The position numbers were made by a program, and so were the translations under genes. Positions 15,809 through 23,580 of a DNA stretch of 33,073 nt are shown one piece after another; positions within the stretch are counted from its first letter, which is position 1, and each line of letters opens with the position of its first letter. Source of the DNA: Acidobacteriota bacterium (GTDB lineage: Bacteria; Acidobacteriota; Vicinamibacteria; Fen-336); NCBI GenBank assembly GCA_022340585.1, contig JAJDNS010000191.1:1-33073 (forward strand), in the 5' to 3' direction. The notes beneath the pieces are model-generated. The model was not told the origin of the DNA and did no database searches. It worked only from the letters and a program-made list of their open reading frames with translations.

Positions 15809-18412
15809 TCAGAAGCCGAAGCCCGAGCCGAAGTACCAGCGGAGGCCCTCCGTCCCTTCCCCCTTCACCGCGCCGCCCCAGAACGTCACCGGTGCCCCCG
15901 CCACCTCGAAGGCGATCCCGCCGCCGTAGGACGGGTGCCAGTCGTCCGAGTCCTCGCCCTCCAGCCACACCCGGCCGACGTCCCCCAGGGCGACCAGCCA
16001 GAGCCGACCCGGGAACACCGGCATCCTGTCGATGGCCCGCAGCCGAACCTCGAGGTTCCCGTACAGAGACCGGTCACCCGCGAAGCGCTGCTCCCGATAG
16101 CCGCGGTTGTTGTCGGCGCCACCGATGAAGGCCGCCGCGTACCACGGGTAGTCCCCGATGGTCTGCCGGCCGCCCACCCGCGCCGCGAGCACGACTCGCT
16201 CCGTCGGCCCCAGCCCGAGGTAGCCCGAGACGCTGCCCTGGACCCCGCCGAACGGCTCCTCGAGGTCCCAGACCCCCGGGGAGTACTGGCCCCCCCCCAC
16301 GACCCGCAGGCCGGTGTAGCGCCTCCTCGCGCCCCCGTCTTCGAGCTGCGTCTCGCCCGTCATCATGGCCTGCATTCCGCCCGCCTTGCGGCCACGGCTG
16401 TCCCACTCCAGGGCGGTCACCAGGTTGAGCTGCCCGAAGTCTCCCCACCCGTAGGGCCGCAACAGGTCGATGAGGGAGTTCTCGTCCTTCTCCTGCGAGA
16501 ACTGCACACCCACCCCGACGAGGATCTCGAACTCCTTGCCCGACGACCAGTTGACCGTCGGGGTGATCCGGTAGAGCGTCTGGTTGACCGAGTAGATGTT
16601 CCGGTCCCCGATGTCCGGGGTCTCGTTTCCGAAGCCGAAGAAGTGCAGGCGGTCGATTCCCGAGGCCAGGCCCCGCACCTCGGCGAAGAGGTTGGAGTTC
16701 TTGCGCCGAAACGAGCCGTGGTACTCGAAGCGGAAGGCCTTCCGTTTGGTGGCGTAGCCGAAGGACAGATGGTGCGCGTTGGCGAAGGGGTACTTCCGGA
16801 AGCCGTATGACCGACGAGTGATCCCGCCCCCGGCGTAGATGCCGAGGTCGGGCTCCCACCACAGGAGCGCGTTCCCCAGCCAGACCCGGTTGTAGTCCCG
16901 GGGCTCGAACCAGGGGGCGTTCTCGTCCGGTCGCGGGTTCTTCCACGGACGTTCGTCGACCTTCGTGCCCGGGCCCTTCCGGACCTCGTTGGTGCCCTCG
17001 AAATCGTCGAAACGCGTCTTGCCACTCCGCGAGTCGTCGAGGGTGTCGTCGCCGGTGCCGCCGAGAACCTGCACCGTGATCCGGCCGGTCGCCGGTCCCT
17101 CCGATAGGACCCGATCGTTCCCGCCGTGGAGATAGACGCGTACGCTCTTGGTCTCCTCCGGGTGGAATCGGCGCCGGAAGTAGGGCTCGGCACTCGCGCC
17201 GTCCGGGGCCACCGTCACCTCCACCGCGCCGTCGTCGAATCGGCGGATCCGGGCCACTTCGTCCGCGTTCGTGGCGTGGACGTTGACCTCGCCGGCGAGG
17301 AAGTCGTAGTAGCGCGCCGTCGCCTCCGGGATGTCGTCGCGACGGCTCTTCAAGCGGTGGGCCAGAAGCTCACCGTTCAGCGCGTACCACTCTGGAGGCA
17401 GCCTCCTGACGGCAGCGTCGATGACCTCGTCGGTCAGGAGTGACTGAACGTGCTGCGCCGCCTTCGCGAAGTCGTCCCGGCCGAGGTCGCTGAGAAGCCA
17501 CCGGTCGACGTCCGCGCCGTTGTGGACCGCCCCTTCCATCCCCGAGATCTCGTCTCCGAACTTCAGGAGGATCGGTACCGTCCAGCGCGCCACGCTGATG
17601 AGCAGGCCGCCGTAGTCGGAGAAGGCCTGGTCGGGATCCTCGGGGATGGGCACCCAGAGCCCCCGGTCCGGTACCCAGGCCCACCGCCACTGGCTTCGGT
17701 GGCGGTCCCAGTTGCCAGTCCACAGGTTCACGATCCGCTCGCGGACGAAGACCTGGCTGTCGATGCGGTTCTTCGGGCTTTCGCGCCAGCGGTCCCACAG
17801 CTCCTTGCTCGAAATGATCTCCGTGGCGCCCATGAAGCCGGGGACACCGTCGTGAGCGGGCATGGGGTACTCGCCGAAGCTCCCGACCGATCCGGCGAAC
17901 AGCTCCCGGTGCTCGCCGAGGGCGGGGTCGTCCGGCATGACCATCAGCCGCTGGGGCGTGAACGGGACGATGCCGATCGCTTCGGCCAGCCCCATCAGCA
18001 CTGGCCAGTTTCCGGGGTGGCTGGCGGCGGTCTGGTCCTTGACATACTCCGCCACGACCGTCTGGCGCCACTCCTCCGGAAGGAGGCGCGAGGGGTCCTT
18101 GTCGATCCAGCGGAAGGTGTAAGACCGGCCGTCCGCCCCCGTGAACGCCAGGCCGGGCGTCTGCATCCCCCCCACCTGACGGAAGACGGTCAACCCTCCG
18201 GCCTCTTTCTCGAGGTCCAGCACCTCGAGCTCGATCGGGGTTGTCCAGAGGTCCCGGTAGCCCGTGCCGAGCCAGAACCGATGGAGGGCCCCGGCCTCGT
18301 ACCCGGGATTGGGGGCGATCCTGCGGGTCTCGGCCCATCCGGGCGCCGCCAGGCCAATCCCCAGGAACAGGATCCCGAGACCCGTCACGACAACCCACGC
18401 GCGGCTCTTCAT
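15809..18412 (-). CDS. outer-membrane barrel protein with Fam20-like kinase signature
   Basis: This 867-aa protein starts with a signal peptide (about 1-27, cleavage after PGWA). The N-terminal periplasmic half holds LWTGNWDRHRSQWRWAW and WVPIPEDPDQAFSDYGG. GN-W-DRH around Asp236 and D-P-D around Asp259/261 resemble the catalytic-loop and metal-binding motifs of Fam20C-type secretory kinases. An Asp/Gly stretch (about 440-460, LGGTGDDTLDDSRSGKTRFD) resembles RTX calcium-binding turns. The last 340 residues alternate aromatic and polar strands and end in WYFGSGFGF, a BamA/TamA-like barrel with terminal beta-signal. The ATG at 18412 has AAGGGAG upstream; a much longer open frame continuing into the transporter gene is spurious. 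It lies downstream of the sugar transporter on the same strand, with 134 bp between. Kinase activity is only inferred. Confidence 0.75.
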   Translation of the reverse strand: MKSRAWVVVTGLGILFLGIGLAAPGWAETRRIAPNPGYEAGALHRFWLGTGYRDLWTTPIELEVLDLEKEAGGLTVFRQVGGMQTPGLAFTGADGRSYTFRWIDKDPSRLLPEEWRQTVVAEYVKDQTAASHPGNWPVLMGLAEAIGIVPFTPQRLMVMPDDPALGEHRELFAGSVGSFGEYPMPAHDGVPGFMGATEIISSKELWDRWRESPKNRIDSQVFVRERIVNLWTGNWDRHRSQWRWAWVPDRGLWVPIPEDPDQAFSDYGGLLISVARWTVPILLKFGDEISGMEGAVHNGADVDRWLLSDLGRDDFAKAAQHVQSLLTDEVIDAAVRRLPPEWYALNGELLAHRLKSRRDDIPEATARYYDFLAGEVNVHATNADEVARIRRFDDGAVEVTVAPDGASAEPYFRRRFHPEETKSVRVYLHGGNDRVLSEGPATGRITVQVLGGTGDDTLDDSRSGKTRFDDFEGTNEVRKGPGTKVDERPWKNPRPDENAPWFEPRDYNRVWLGNALLWWEPDLGIYAGGGITRRSYGFRKYPFANAHHLSFGYATKRKAFRFEYHGSFRRKNSNLFAEVRGLASGIDRLHFFGFGNETPDIGDRNIYSVNQTLYRITPTVNWSSGKEFEILVGVGVQFSQEKDENSLIDLLRPYGWGDFGQLNLVTALEWDSRGRKAGGMQAMMTGETQLEDGGARRRYTGLRVVGGGQYSPGVWDLEEPFGGVQGSVSGYLGLGPTERVVLAARVGGRQTIGDYPWYAAAFIGGADNNRGYREQRFAGDRSLYGNLEVRLRAIDRMPVFPGRLWLVALGDVGRVWLEGEDSDDWHPSYGGGIAFEVAGAPVTFWGGAVKGEGTEGLRWYFGSGFGF

Positions 18413-18546
18413 CGGCTCGCTCCCTTGGCCAGCTTGGGCACGGCTGGATCGATGGGGCATTCTCCCCGTGCGGGTCGGGCGAACGCAAGTGCAGAGGAGG
18501 CCCGGGGGAGATCGACCCGTTGTCCGCCCGGTCGCCGCCTCCAGGG

Positions 18547-19800
18547 TCAGCTCGTGGCCTTCTTCGCGCCGCCGATGGTGGCGTTGGTGATGAGCGGTTT
18601 TGCCCAGAGGCCAATCGAGAGGATGTAGCCCAGGGTCACGAACAGGACCATCATGCCGTACCGCAGGCCGAGAAGATCGCCGAGGGCCCCGACCACCGGG
18701 GGCAGGAGCGCGCCCCCCACGATCCCGGTGACGAGGATCCCGGAGAACGCCCCGTGGTGCCGGTCCACGGAGTTCAGGGCCAGCGAGAAGATGATCGGCC
18801 ACATCACCGAGATACAGAAGCCGATCGTCGGGAAGGCCCACAGCGACACCTGGGCCGGACCGAAGAGCGCCAGGGCAAGCGCCAGCATGGCCGCCGCCGC
18901 GAAGCCGACGAGGACGCGCCGGCTGTCGAAGAGCTTGAGGAGGACGAGACCCAGGAAGCAGCCCGCGGTCATGAGTCCCCAGAAGAGCGAGACCGCCGTC
19001 TTGCCCTCGGCCACCGGCTCGTAGCCGTGGTAGGTCTCGAGGAACTTCGAGATCCAGGTCGCCACGCCCTGCTCCGTCCCCACGTACACGAAGATCCCGA
19101 GGAAGAAGAGCCAGACCACGGGCCTGCGGATGAGCTCCCGGTAGGTCACCACCGCCCCGGCCCGCTCGTCCTCCTGGAGCACGACCTCCGGCAGACGGGC
19201 GAGGGCCACCACCAGGAGCATCGCGAGGCAGATGGCAGCGAACACCCAGTAGAGCGACACCCACGGGAGCGACTCCGGCACGACCCGGGACAGGGCTGCG
19301 ATCAATCCGTTGGCCGGCTCGTCGGCCTGGAGGCCCTGGACCAGGTACGCGTACAGCCAGGGGCTCAGGAACGAGGCCAGCCCGAAGATGCCCTGAGCCG
19401 CCGCGGAGTTGAAGGCGAAGTTCTCCTCACCGCCGGCCACCCGCAGGAGGGGGTTGATCGCCACCTGGAGCATGGCGAAGGCGGCGCCGATGAGGAAGAG
19501 AGAGGGAAGCATCACCCCGAAGCGCGGCGAGGTCGCGAAGGCGAGGGAGCCCACAAAGGCGAGGATGAAGGACGCGACGAGGACCGGCTTCTCGCGGAAT
19601 CGCTCGAGAAGCACCCCCGCGGGGATCGACATCACGCCGTAGGCGATGAAGAAGGAGAACGTGACCAGGCTCCCCACGAACAGGCTGAGTCCGAAGTCCT
19701 CGATGATGTTCGGGATGATCGACCCGAGGATATTCGTGACCAGCGAGATGACGAAGAAGATGAGGAACACCAGCCAGACGGCGAAGGCGCTGCGCTTCAT
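18547..19800 (-). CDS. MFS sugar:H+ symporter, FucP-like
   Basis: This 417-aa integral membrane protein has about twelve hydrophobic segments and begins with FAVWLVFLIFFVISLVTNIL. The family-typical first half continues with NIIEDFGLSLFVGSLVTFSF, YGVMSIPAGVLLERFREKPV and AMLQVAINPLLRVAGG, which resemble the fucose/glucose-galactose (FucP/GluP) branch of the major facilitator superfamily. The predicted role is proton-coupled uptake of a monosaccharide across the inner membrane. The ATG at 19800 follows a strong GGGAGGAG Shine-Dalgarno. A remnant of an alpha-L-fucosidase gene lies about 2.2 kb upstream on the same strand, which favours fucose, but the sugar is not proven. An 87-bp gap separates it from the VWFA gene upstream. 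Confidence 0.85.
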   Translation of the reverse strand: MKRSAFAVWLVFLIFFVISLVTNILGSIIPNIIEDFGLSLFVGSLVTFSFFIAYGVMSIPAGVLLERFREKPVLVASFILAFVGSLAFATSPRFGVMLPSLFLIGAAFAMLQVAINPLLRVAGGEENFAFNSAAAQGIFGLASFLSPWLYAYLVQGLQADEPANGLIAALSRVVPESLPWVSLYWVFAAICLAMLLVVALARLPEVVLQEDERAGAVVTYRELIRRPVVWLFFLGIFVYVGTEQGVATWISKFLETYHGYEPVAEGKTAVSLFWGLMTAGCFLGLVLLKLFDSRRVLVGFAAAAMLALALALFGPAQVSLWAFPTIGFCISVMWPIIFSLALNSVDRHHGAFSGILVTGIVGGALLPPVVGALGDLLGLRYGMMVLFVTLGYILSIGLWAKPLITNATIGGAKKATS

Positions 19801-19887
19801 GGGGACTCCTCCCTTGGCCCGGGTCCGGGCTCCGGACCGCCGGGCGGGAGTGTATCGCAGTTGCGTGGCCGGGGCGCCGCGGCCGTG

Positions 19888-21942
19888 TCAGGGAAGCACG
19901 GTGAACGGCTCGGTCACCGTGAGCGTCTTTCCGGTGAGCTCGTCCTCGGCGCTGAGCACCAGGGTGTAGTTGCCGGTCTCCGCCCCCTCGAGAGAGAGGC
20001 CCATCAGCCGCGAGAGACGTCCGTCCCACTCGGGACGGATCCGCGTGGGCGGTGAGGCTCGAACGAGCGTCTCGCCCTTGTACAGCTCGTAGCCCGAGAC
20101 GACGTGGGGCAGCTTGTCTTTCGGGTCGTCGGCGGCCCCGTGGACCTGGACCTGGCAGTACAGGATCTGCCCCGCGCGATAGGTGCGGTTGAGGACCACC
20201 CGTGGCCGGTTCGCGCCGTCCACCTCCTCCAGGTCGTTGGTCAGGATCGGCGTCGAAAACCGGAAGTCCTCGGGAGACGGCACCTCGAAGGTGTGCAGCG
20301 CGGTCCCGACGCGCCCCGTCTCCTCGTCTTCGACCAGGATGCGGACCTGCCAGACCCCGGGGGGCATGTGCCAGTGACGGGACAGGATCGTGGGCAGCCC
20401 CGAGGCCACCTTCACCGTCTCATCGAACTCGTCGCGCAGGGGCTTGCCCCCGTCGCGGGGCCAGGCCTCGGCGATGGTCTTCACCTTGCGCTTCCCCTCG
20501 GTGTCAGGGGGATAGCGGATCTCGGTGGCATACATCGTGGTGACCTTGCCCTTGCCGTTGTCCTCGAAGAAGAGAGTAGCGACCCGGAGGGGCAGGTCGG
20601 AGGTCTCGGCGATGGAGCGCAGCGCGGCCCTGCGTTGCTCCTTCTCGGTCGGTGTCTCCTCCTCGGCTCCGGCCCCCGCCACGTAGCGGGTGCGGCTGCG
20701 GACCGTGAGGTCGTCGCGGGCGACCCGGACCCGCACCTCCTGCAGCCCGGTCTCGGGACGCTCGGGCTGGAAGCCGACGAGGTAGTACGCCTGAGCCTCA
20801 CGGGCGACCTGCTGCAAGCCCTTCAGTGGGTCGTTGCTGACGAGCGCCCGCCCCCCGGTCGCGGCGGCCACGTCTTCGGTCCCGATGGAGTCCAGCATCC
20901 GCAGGGTCCCGGTGGGTCCGGCGGGACCCGCCCCCGACGCCTCGGCTCCAAAGCCGCTCTCCAGGGTCCGCGGGTCGAGGAAGTGGATGGCCACGTTGGC
21001 GCGGCGGGCGAGGTCGACCAGCTCCAGGTAGCCGCGCATCTTCGGCAGCAGGACGAAGCCCTCGGAGACCATGATCAGCGACTTGTGCCCGCGGACCCCG
21101 ACCAGTGACTCGAGCGCCTGCCGGAGGCCGCTCAGCGAGGCCTCGATCCGCCGCTTCGCGGCGGCGGAGACCTCCTCGCTGACGAAGCTCACGTCTGCCT
21201 TGCCCACGCCCATCACCGACTCGTCCCGGGCCTGGGTCAAGGCGCGGGTGTCGGTGCCGGCCGGGGCTCCCGGGGGAGGGCCCGCGCCCGCCGGGGCGCC
21301 GGCCGAGGAGGCGGAACCTCCGGCCATGTCGGACAGACCCGGACGGCCGAGACCGCTGATCCCGTACTCGCTGATGCGCACCGCCTCCCAGTCCGAGATC
21401 CCGGTCCCGGTCGGGTCCCGCACGAGCTGCCCCTGCAGACGAGCGACGAACGGCACCATCTGCTCGTGCTCCCACGCCGTCCGCCCCATCCACCGCAGCG
21501 ACTGGCCCGGCGACAGGATCGTGAGCCAGTCGCCGTCGTTCAGATCCTCCTGGATGAACCGGACCAGGGACTTGCGCACGAACTCCGCCGCCACCGGGGT
21601 GACGTGGATGTCGTCGAAGAGGAAGACGATCGAGCGCCCTTCGGCCGGCGAGCGCAGCCGGTTGGCGCTGATCCGGGACTGGTCCTCGGTGGCGGTGGGT
21701 CGGGGCTGTACGACCACCGCCTCGAAGCTCACCACCTCGCGAGCCTGCCCGTTCTCGTCGATGGTGAAGTCATCGGCGGTGAGACCGGTCACCGGCCTCC
21801 CGTCGTCGTCGAGGACGACCACGTCGAGGCGGACGATGTCGAGCTGGACGCCGAAGACGGGGGGTTGGGCCGGCTCCTGGGCGCCGGCCATGGCTGCCAC
21901 AAGGGCGACGAGCGCGGAGAGGGAAAAGACCCGCCTCGGCAT
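19888..21942 (-). CDS. VWFA-related acidobacterial secreted protein
   Basis: This protein of about 684 aa matches the VWFA-related domain family (TIGR03436 type) found mainly in Acidobacteriota. After a signal peptide (about 1-22, cleavage near AGAQ) comes the family N-terminal segment FGVQLDIVRLDVVVLDDDGR, VTGLTADDFTIDENGQAREVVSF. A von Willebrand A-like domain follows (SIVFLFDDIHVTPVAAEFV, VGVRGHKSLIMVSEGFVLLP, RRANVAIHFLDPRTLESGFG). A Gly/Ala/Pro-rich insert lies in its middle (about 222-245). The C-terminal third is beta-rich and ends in LTVTEPFTVLP. Such proteins are thought to be extracytoplasmic; partners are unknown. ATG 21942 is chosen because it begins the signal peptide. A paralogous start appears at 32835. 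Confidence 0.85.
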   Translation of the reverse strand: MPRRVFSLSALVALVAAMAGAQEPAQPPVFGVQLDIVRLDVVVLDDDGRPVTGLTADDFTIDENGQAREVVSFEAVVVQPRPTATEDQSRISANRLRSPAEGRSIVFLFDDIHVTPVAAEFVRKSLVRFIQEDLNDGDWLTILSPGQSLRWMGRTAWEHEQMVPFVARLQGQLVRDPTGTGISDWEAVRISEYGISGLGRPGLSDMAGGSASSAGAPAGAGPPPGAPAGTDTRALTQARDESVMGVGKADVSFVSEEVSAAAKRRIEASLSGLRQALESLVGVRGHKSLIMVSEGFVLLPKMRGYLELVDLARRANVAIHFLDPRTLESGFGAEASGAGPAGPTGTLRMLDSIGTEDVAAATGGRALVSNDPLKGLQQVAREAQAYYLVGFQPERPETGLQEVRVRVARDDLTVRSRTRYVAGAGAEEETPTEKEQRRAALRSIAETSDLPLRVATLFFEDNGKGKVTTMYATEIRYPPDTEGKRKVKTIAEAWPRDGGKPLRDEFDETVKVASGLPTILSRHWHMPPGVWQVRILVEDEETGRVGTALHTFEVPSPEDFRFSTPILTNDLEEVDGANRPRVVLNRTYRAGQILYCQVQVHGAADDPKDKLPHVVSGYELYKGETLVRASPPTRIRPEWDGRLSRLMGLSLEGAETGNYTLVLSAEDELTGKTLTVTEPFTVLP

Positions 21943-21978
21943 ACCCACAGCATGTGCCGAGACGGGGTCCTCGTGCAA

Positions 21979-22512
21979 TCAGACCGCGGCCAGGGTCGCG
22001 GTGGGCCCGTCGAGATCGAGGGCCACGACCGGCACGGCGGAGCTTCGGTCGCCGGCGGGGACACAGACGTGCAACCCGTCCCTCCCCTGCCGCCACTCGG
22101 CCTCGTCCCCCCCGAGAACCCGCGCCCCCTCCACCTTGCGGGCGAGAGGCGGCAGGTGCAGCCAGCCGTCGCCGTCGACCTCGAAGACGTGGAGGAAGAC
22201 GCGGCGCCCCCGCCGCGTGCTCGCCCCCCACTCCCCGGGCCTGAAGGGACCGCCCCCGGTCCCGTAGACGCCGTCGCCGTTCTGTTCGAGCCACCCGCCG
22301 ATCTCGCGGAGGCGGGCCACCTGGCGCGGCTCGATCTCTCCGCTCGGCATGGGCCCGACGTTGAGGAGAAGGTTCCCGTCGCCACCAGCGCACGAGGCGA
22401 GGGTCCGCATGCATTCCTCGACTGTCTTCATCTCGTCGTCGGGCTTCCAAGCCCACTGCTTGCAGATGGTGATGCAGGACTCCCAGGCCCGGTCGCTTCG
22501 AGTCGCAGAAGC
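21979..22512 (-). pseudogene. 3' remnant of a GH29 alpha-L-fucosidase gene
   Basis: The minus-strand translation has RAWESCITICKQWAWKPDDE, MKTVEECMRTLASCAGGDGN and LLLNVGPMPSGEIEPRQVAR, then GGWLEQNGDGVYGTGGGPFR. This is the end of the GH29 catalytic domain plus its C-terminal beta-sandwich. The first 300 or so residues, including the catalytic nucleophile Asp region, are missing. Recognisable similarity stops near 22510, where a hairpin and the 3' end of the hydroxylase gene begin. A 150-residue product could start at ATG 22431 but would be inactive. The 3' side is intact, with stop at 21979-21981, directly upstream of the VWFA gene. Loss by deletion or by insertion of the upstream segment both fit. 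Confidence 0.8.
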
Positions 22513-22513
22513 A

Positions 22514-22543
22514 GCGCCCGGCCATCGCTTGACGACCGGGCGC
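22514..22543 (-). terminator. 8-bp stem-loop after the hydroxylase gene
   Basis: GCGCCCGG (22514-22521) and CCGGGCGC (22536-22543) are perfect complements around a 14-base loop, 20-49 bp beyond the stop of the leftward hydroxylase gene. In the transcript the stem is followed by CTGCTTCTG rather than a clean U-run. It also marks the border of the fucosidase remnant. Confidence 0.45.
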
Positions 22544-22562
22544 CGTTCGCGGGTCGAGCTTC

Positions 22563-23351
22563 CTAGGCAGCACGGGGCAGGGCCGGAAGCCCGGTGTTCT
22601 TCAACGCCCCCACCGGGGGCTCGGAGACGTCGCGCCCGATGAGCATCTCGCCGATCCGGGAGGAGGCGCCGTCGTAGAAGCCGGCCTCGCCCTGCCAGGT
22701 CGCGGGATTGCGGAAGGTGCCGAAGACGATGTCCCAGAGCGGAAGGTCCGAGTAGTTGTAGGCGTGCACGCCACGCTCATGGTGGATTCCGTGGCTCTCC
22801 GGTCTCTGGATGATGTAGCCCAGCCAGCGCGGCGTGCGGATGTTCGCGTGCTGGAACGCCGCGTTGAAGGCCAGAAAGGCCGCCGCGACCGCCCCCGCCT
22901 CGGGGTTGAGACCGAGGACCGGGAAGAACGCGAGCACCGCCCACGTCGTGAACATCACGGTGTCGACCGGGTGGAGATAGTTGGCGCCGATCGCCTCGAC
23001 GCTCTCCGCGCTGTGGTGCATCTGGTGGGCCGACCGCCAGAGCCAGTCCAGTCTGTGCGCCGCCCGGTGGTACCAGTAGTGGGCCAGCTCATAGAGAAGG
23101 ATGCCCGCCGCCGCCCCTCCCCAGGTTCCGAGGGCCGCGCCGTTCACCAGGGATCGCTCGCCGAGGACGCTGCCCCACGCCTCGCCTGCGTAGAGCGCTA
23201 CGTAGAAGGTCACCACGGTCACGACCCCGGCCCGGAGACGCCAGAACCGCGGCGTTTCGACCCGACGGCTCGGCTTCACGAGGTCCCAGGCGATGAACGC
23301 CGGCAAGCTCCCCAGCCCGATCCAACCCGCGACCTCAGCAACTCCCTGCAT
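22563..23351 (-). CDS. fatty acid hydroxylase/sterol desaturase family membrane enzyme
   Basis: This 262-aa integral membrane di-iron enzyme has the histidine clusters of the fatty acid hydroxylase superfamily: HYWYHRAAH (His91, 95, 99), HQMHHS (His109, 112, 113), and HGIHHERGVHAYNY (His187, 190, 191). Supporting landmarks are NYLHPVD and LPLWDIVFGTFRNP, which are conserved in the family. Hydrophobic segments at about 8-22, 40-62, 75-92 and 132-165 place it in the cytoplasmic membrane. It would hydroxylate or desaturate a lipid chain using oxygen. The ATG at 23351 has a strong GGGAGGACGTC upstream. It is divergent from the broken Ser/Thr kinase gene, and the gap carries copy B of the shared regulatory element. 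Confidence 0.9.
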   Translation of the reverse strand: MQGVAEVAGWIGLGSLPAFIAWDLVKPSRRVETPRFWRLRAGVVTVVTFYVALYAGEAWGSVLGERSLVNGAALGTWGGAAAGILLYELAHYWYHRAAHRLDWLWRSAHQMHHSAESVEAIGANYLHPVDTVMFTTWAVLAFFPVLGLNPEAGAVAAAFLAFNAAFQHANIRTPRWLGYIIQRPESHGIHHERGVHAYNYSDLPLWDIVFGTFRNPATWQGEAGFYDGASSRIGEMLIGRDVSEPPVGALKNTGLPALPRAA

Positions 23352-23406
23352 GACGTCCTCCCTTTCTCCGTCCACGCGTTCGGGCCTGATTCCCGCCGCG
23401 TCATGG

Positions 23407-23457
23407 AGAAGATCGGTCGTCTGAGGGCCATCCGGCTTCCCTCGTTCCGGCCATTTC
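23407..23457. repeat. shared divergent-promoter element, copy B
   Basis: This 51-bp stretch aligns with 5785-5834 over its whole length, with identical AGAAGATCG at one end and an identical 17-mer (CTCGTTCCGGCCATTTC) at the other. It lies between the hydroxylase start (23351, leftward) and the kinase start (23581, rightward). A 17-codon open frame starting with ATG inside the 17-mer on the minus strand ends within the element. The equivalent ATG in copy A is in frame with the methyltransferase. Confidence 0.75.
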
Positions 23458-23490
23458 GCTGAATACACGAAGGATGGCCGGAAACGGCCA
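23445..23490. promoter_or_regulatory. candidate operator with nested inverted repeats
   Basis: TGGCCG (23475-23480) and CGGCCA (23485-23490) repeat the dyad core seen at 5857-5872, with the same four-base spacing. In addition TTCCGGCCAT (23445-23454) and ATGGCCGGAA (23474-23483) are a perfect 10-bp inverted repeat 19 bp apart. The three half-sites have the same order and orientation as in copy A (steps 27 and 10 bp here, 32 and 10 bp there). Confidence 0.6.
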
Positions 23491-23580
23491 CCTCGCCATC
23501 TCCCCGTCGAGGACTGGCGAGGTGTACCATTTGGCCGCCACAGCGGGCAGCCAGAATCCCGGTGGTGAAGGCCAGAGCGC

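Noticed and set aside
18413..19264. N-terminal extension of the barrel protein into the transporter gene
   Set aside because: The extension is antiparallel-frame shadow of the MFS gene; a signal peptide and Shine-Dalgarno at 18412 mark the true start.
21943..21990. Possible sigma-54 site upstream of the VWFA gene at 21942 (leftward TGGC...TTGCA)
   Set aside because: The two blocks are about three bases too far apart for a -24/-12 promoter.
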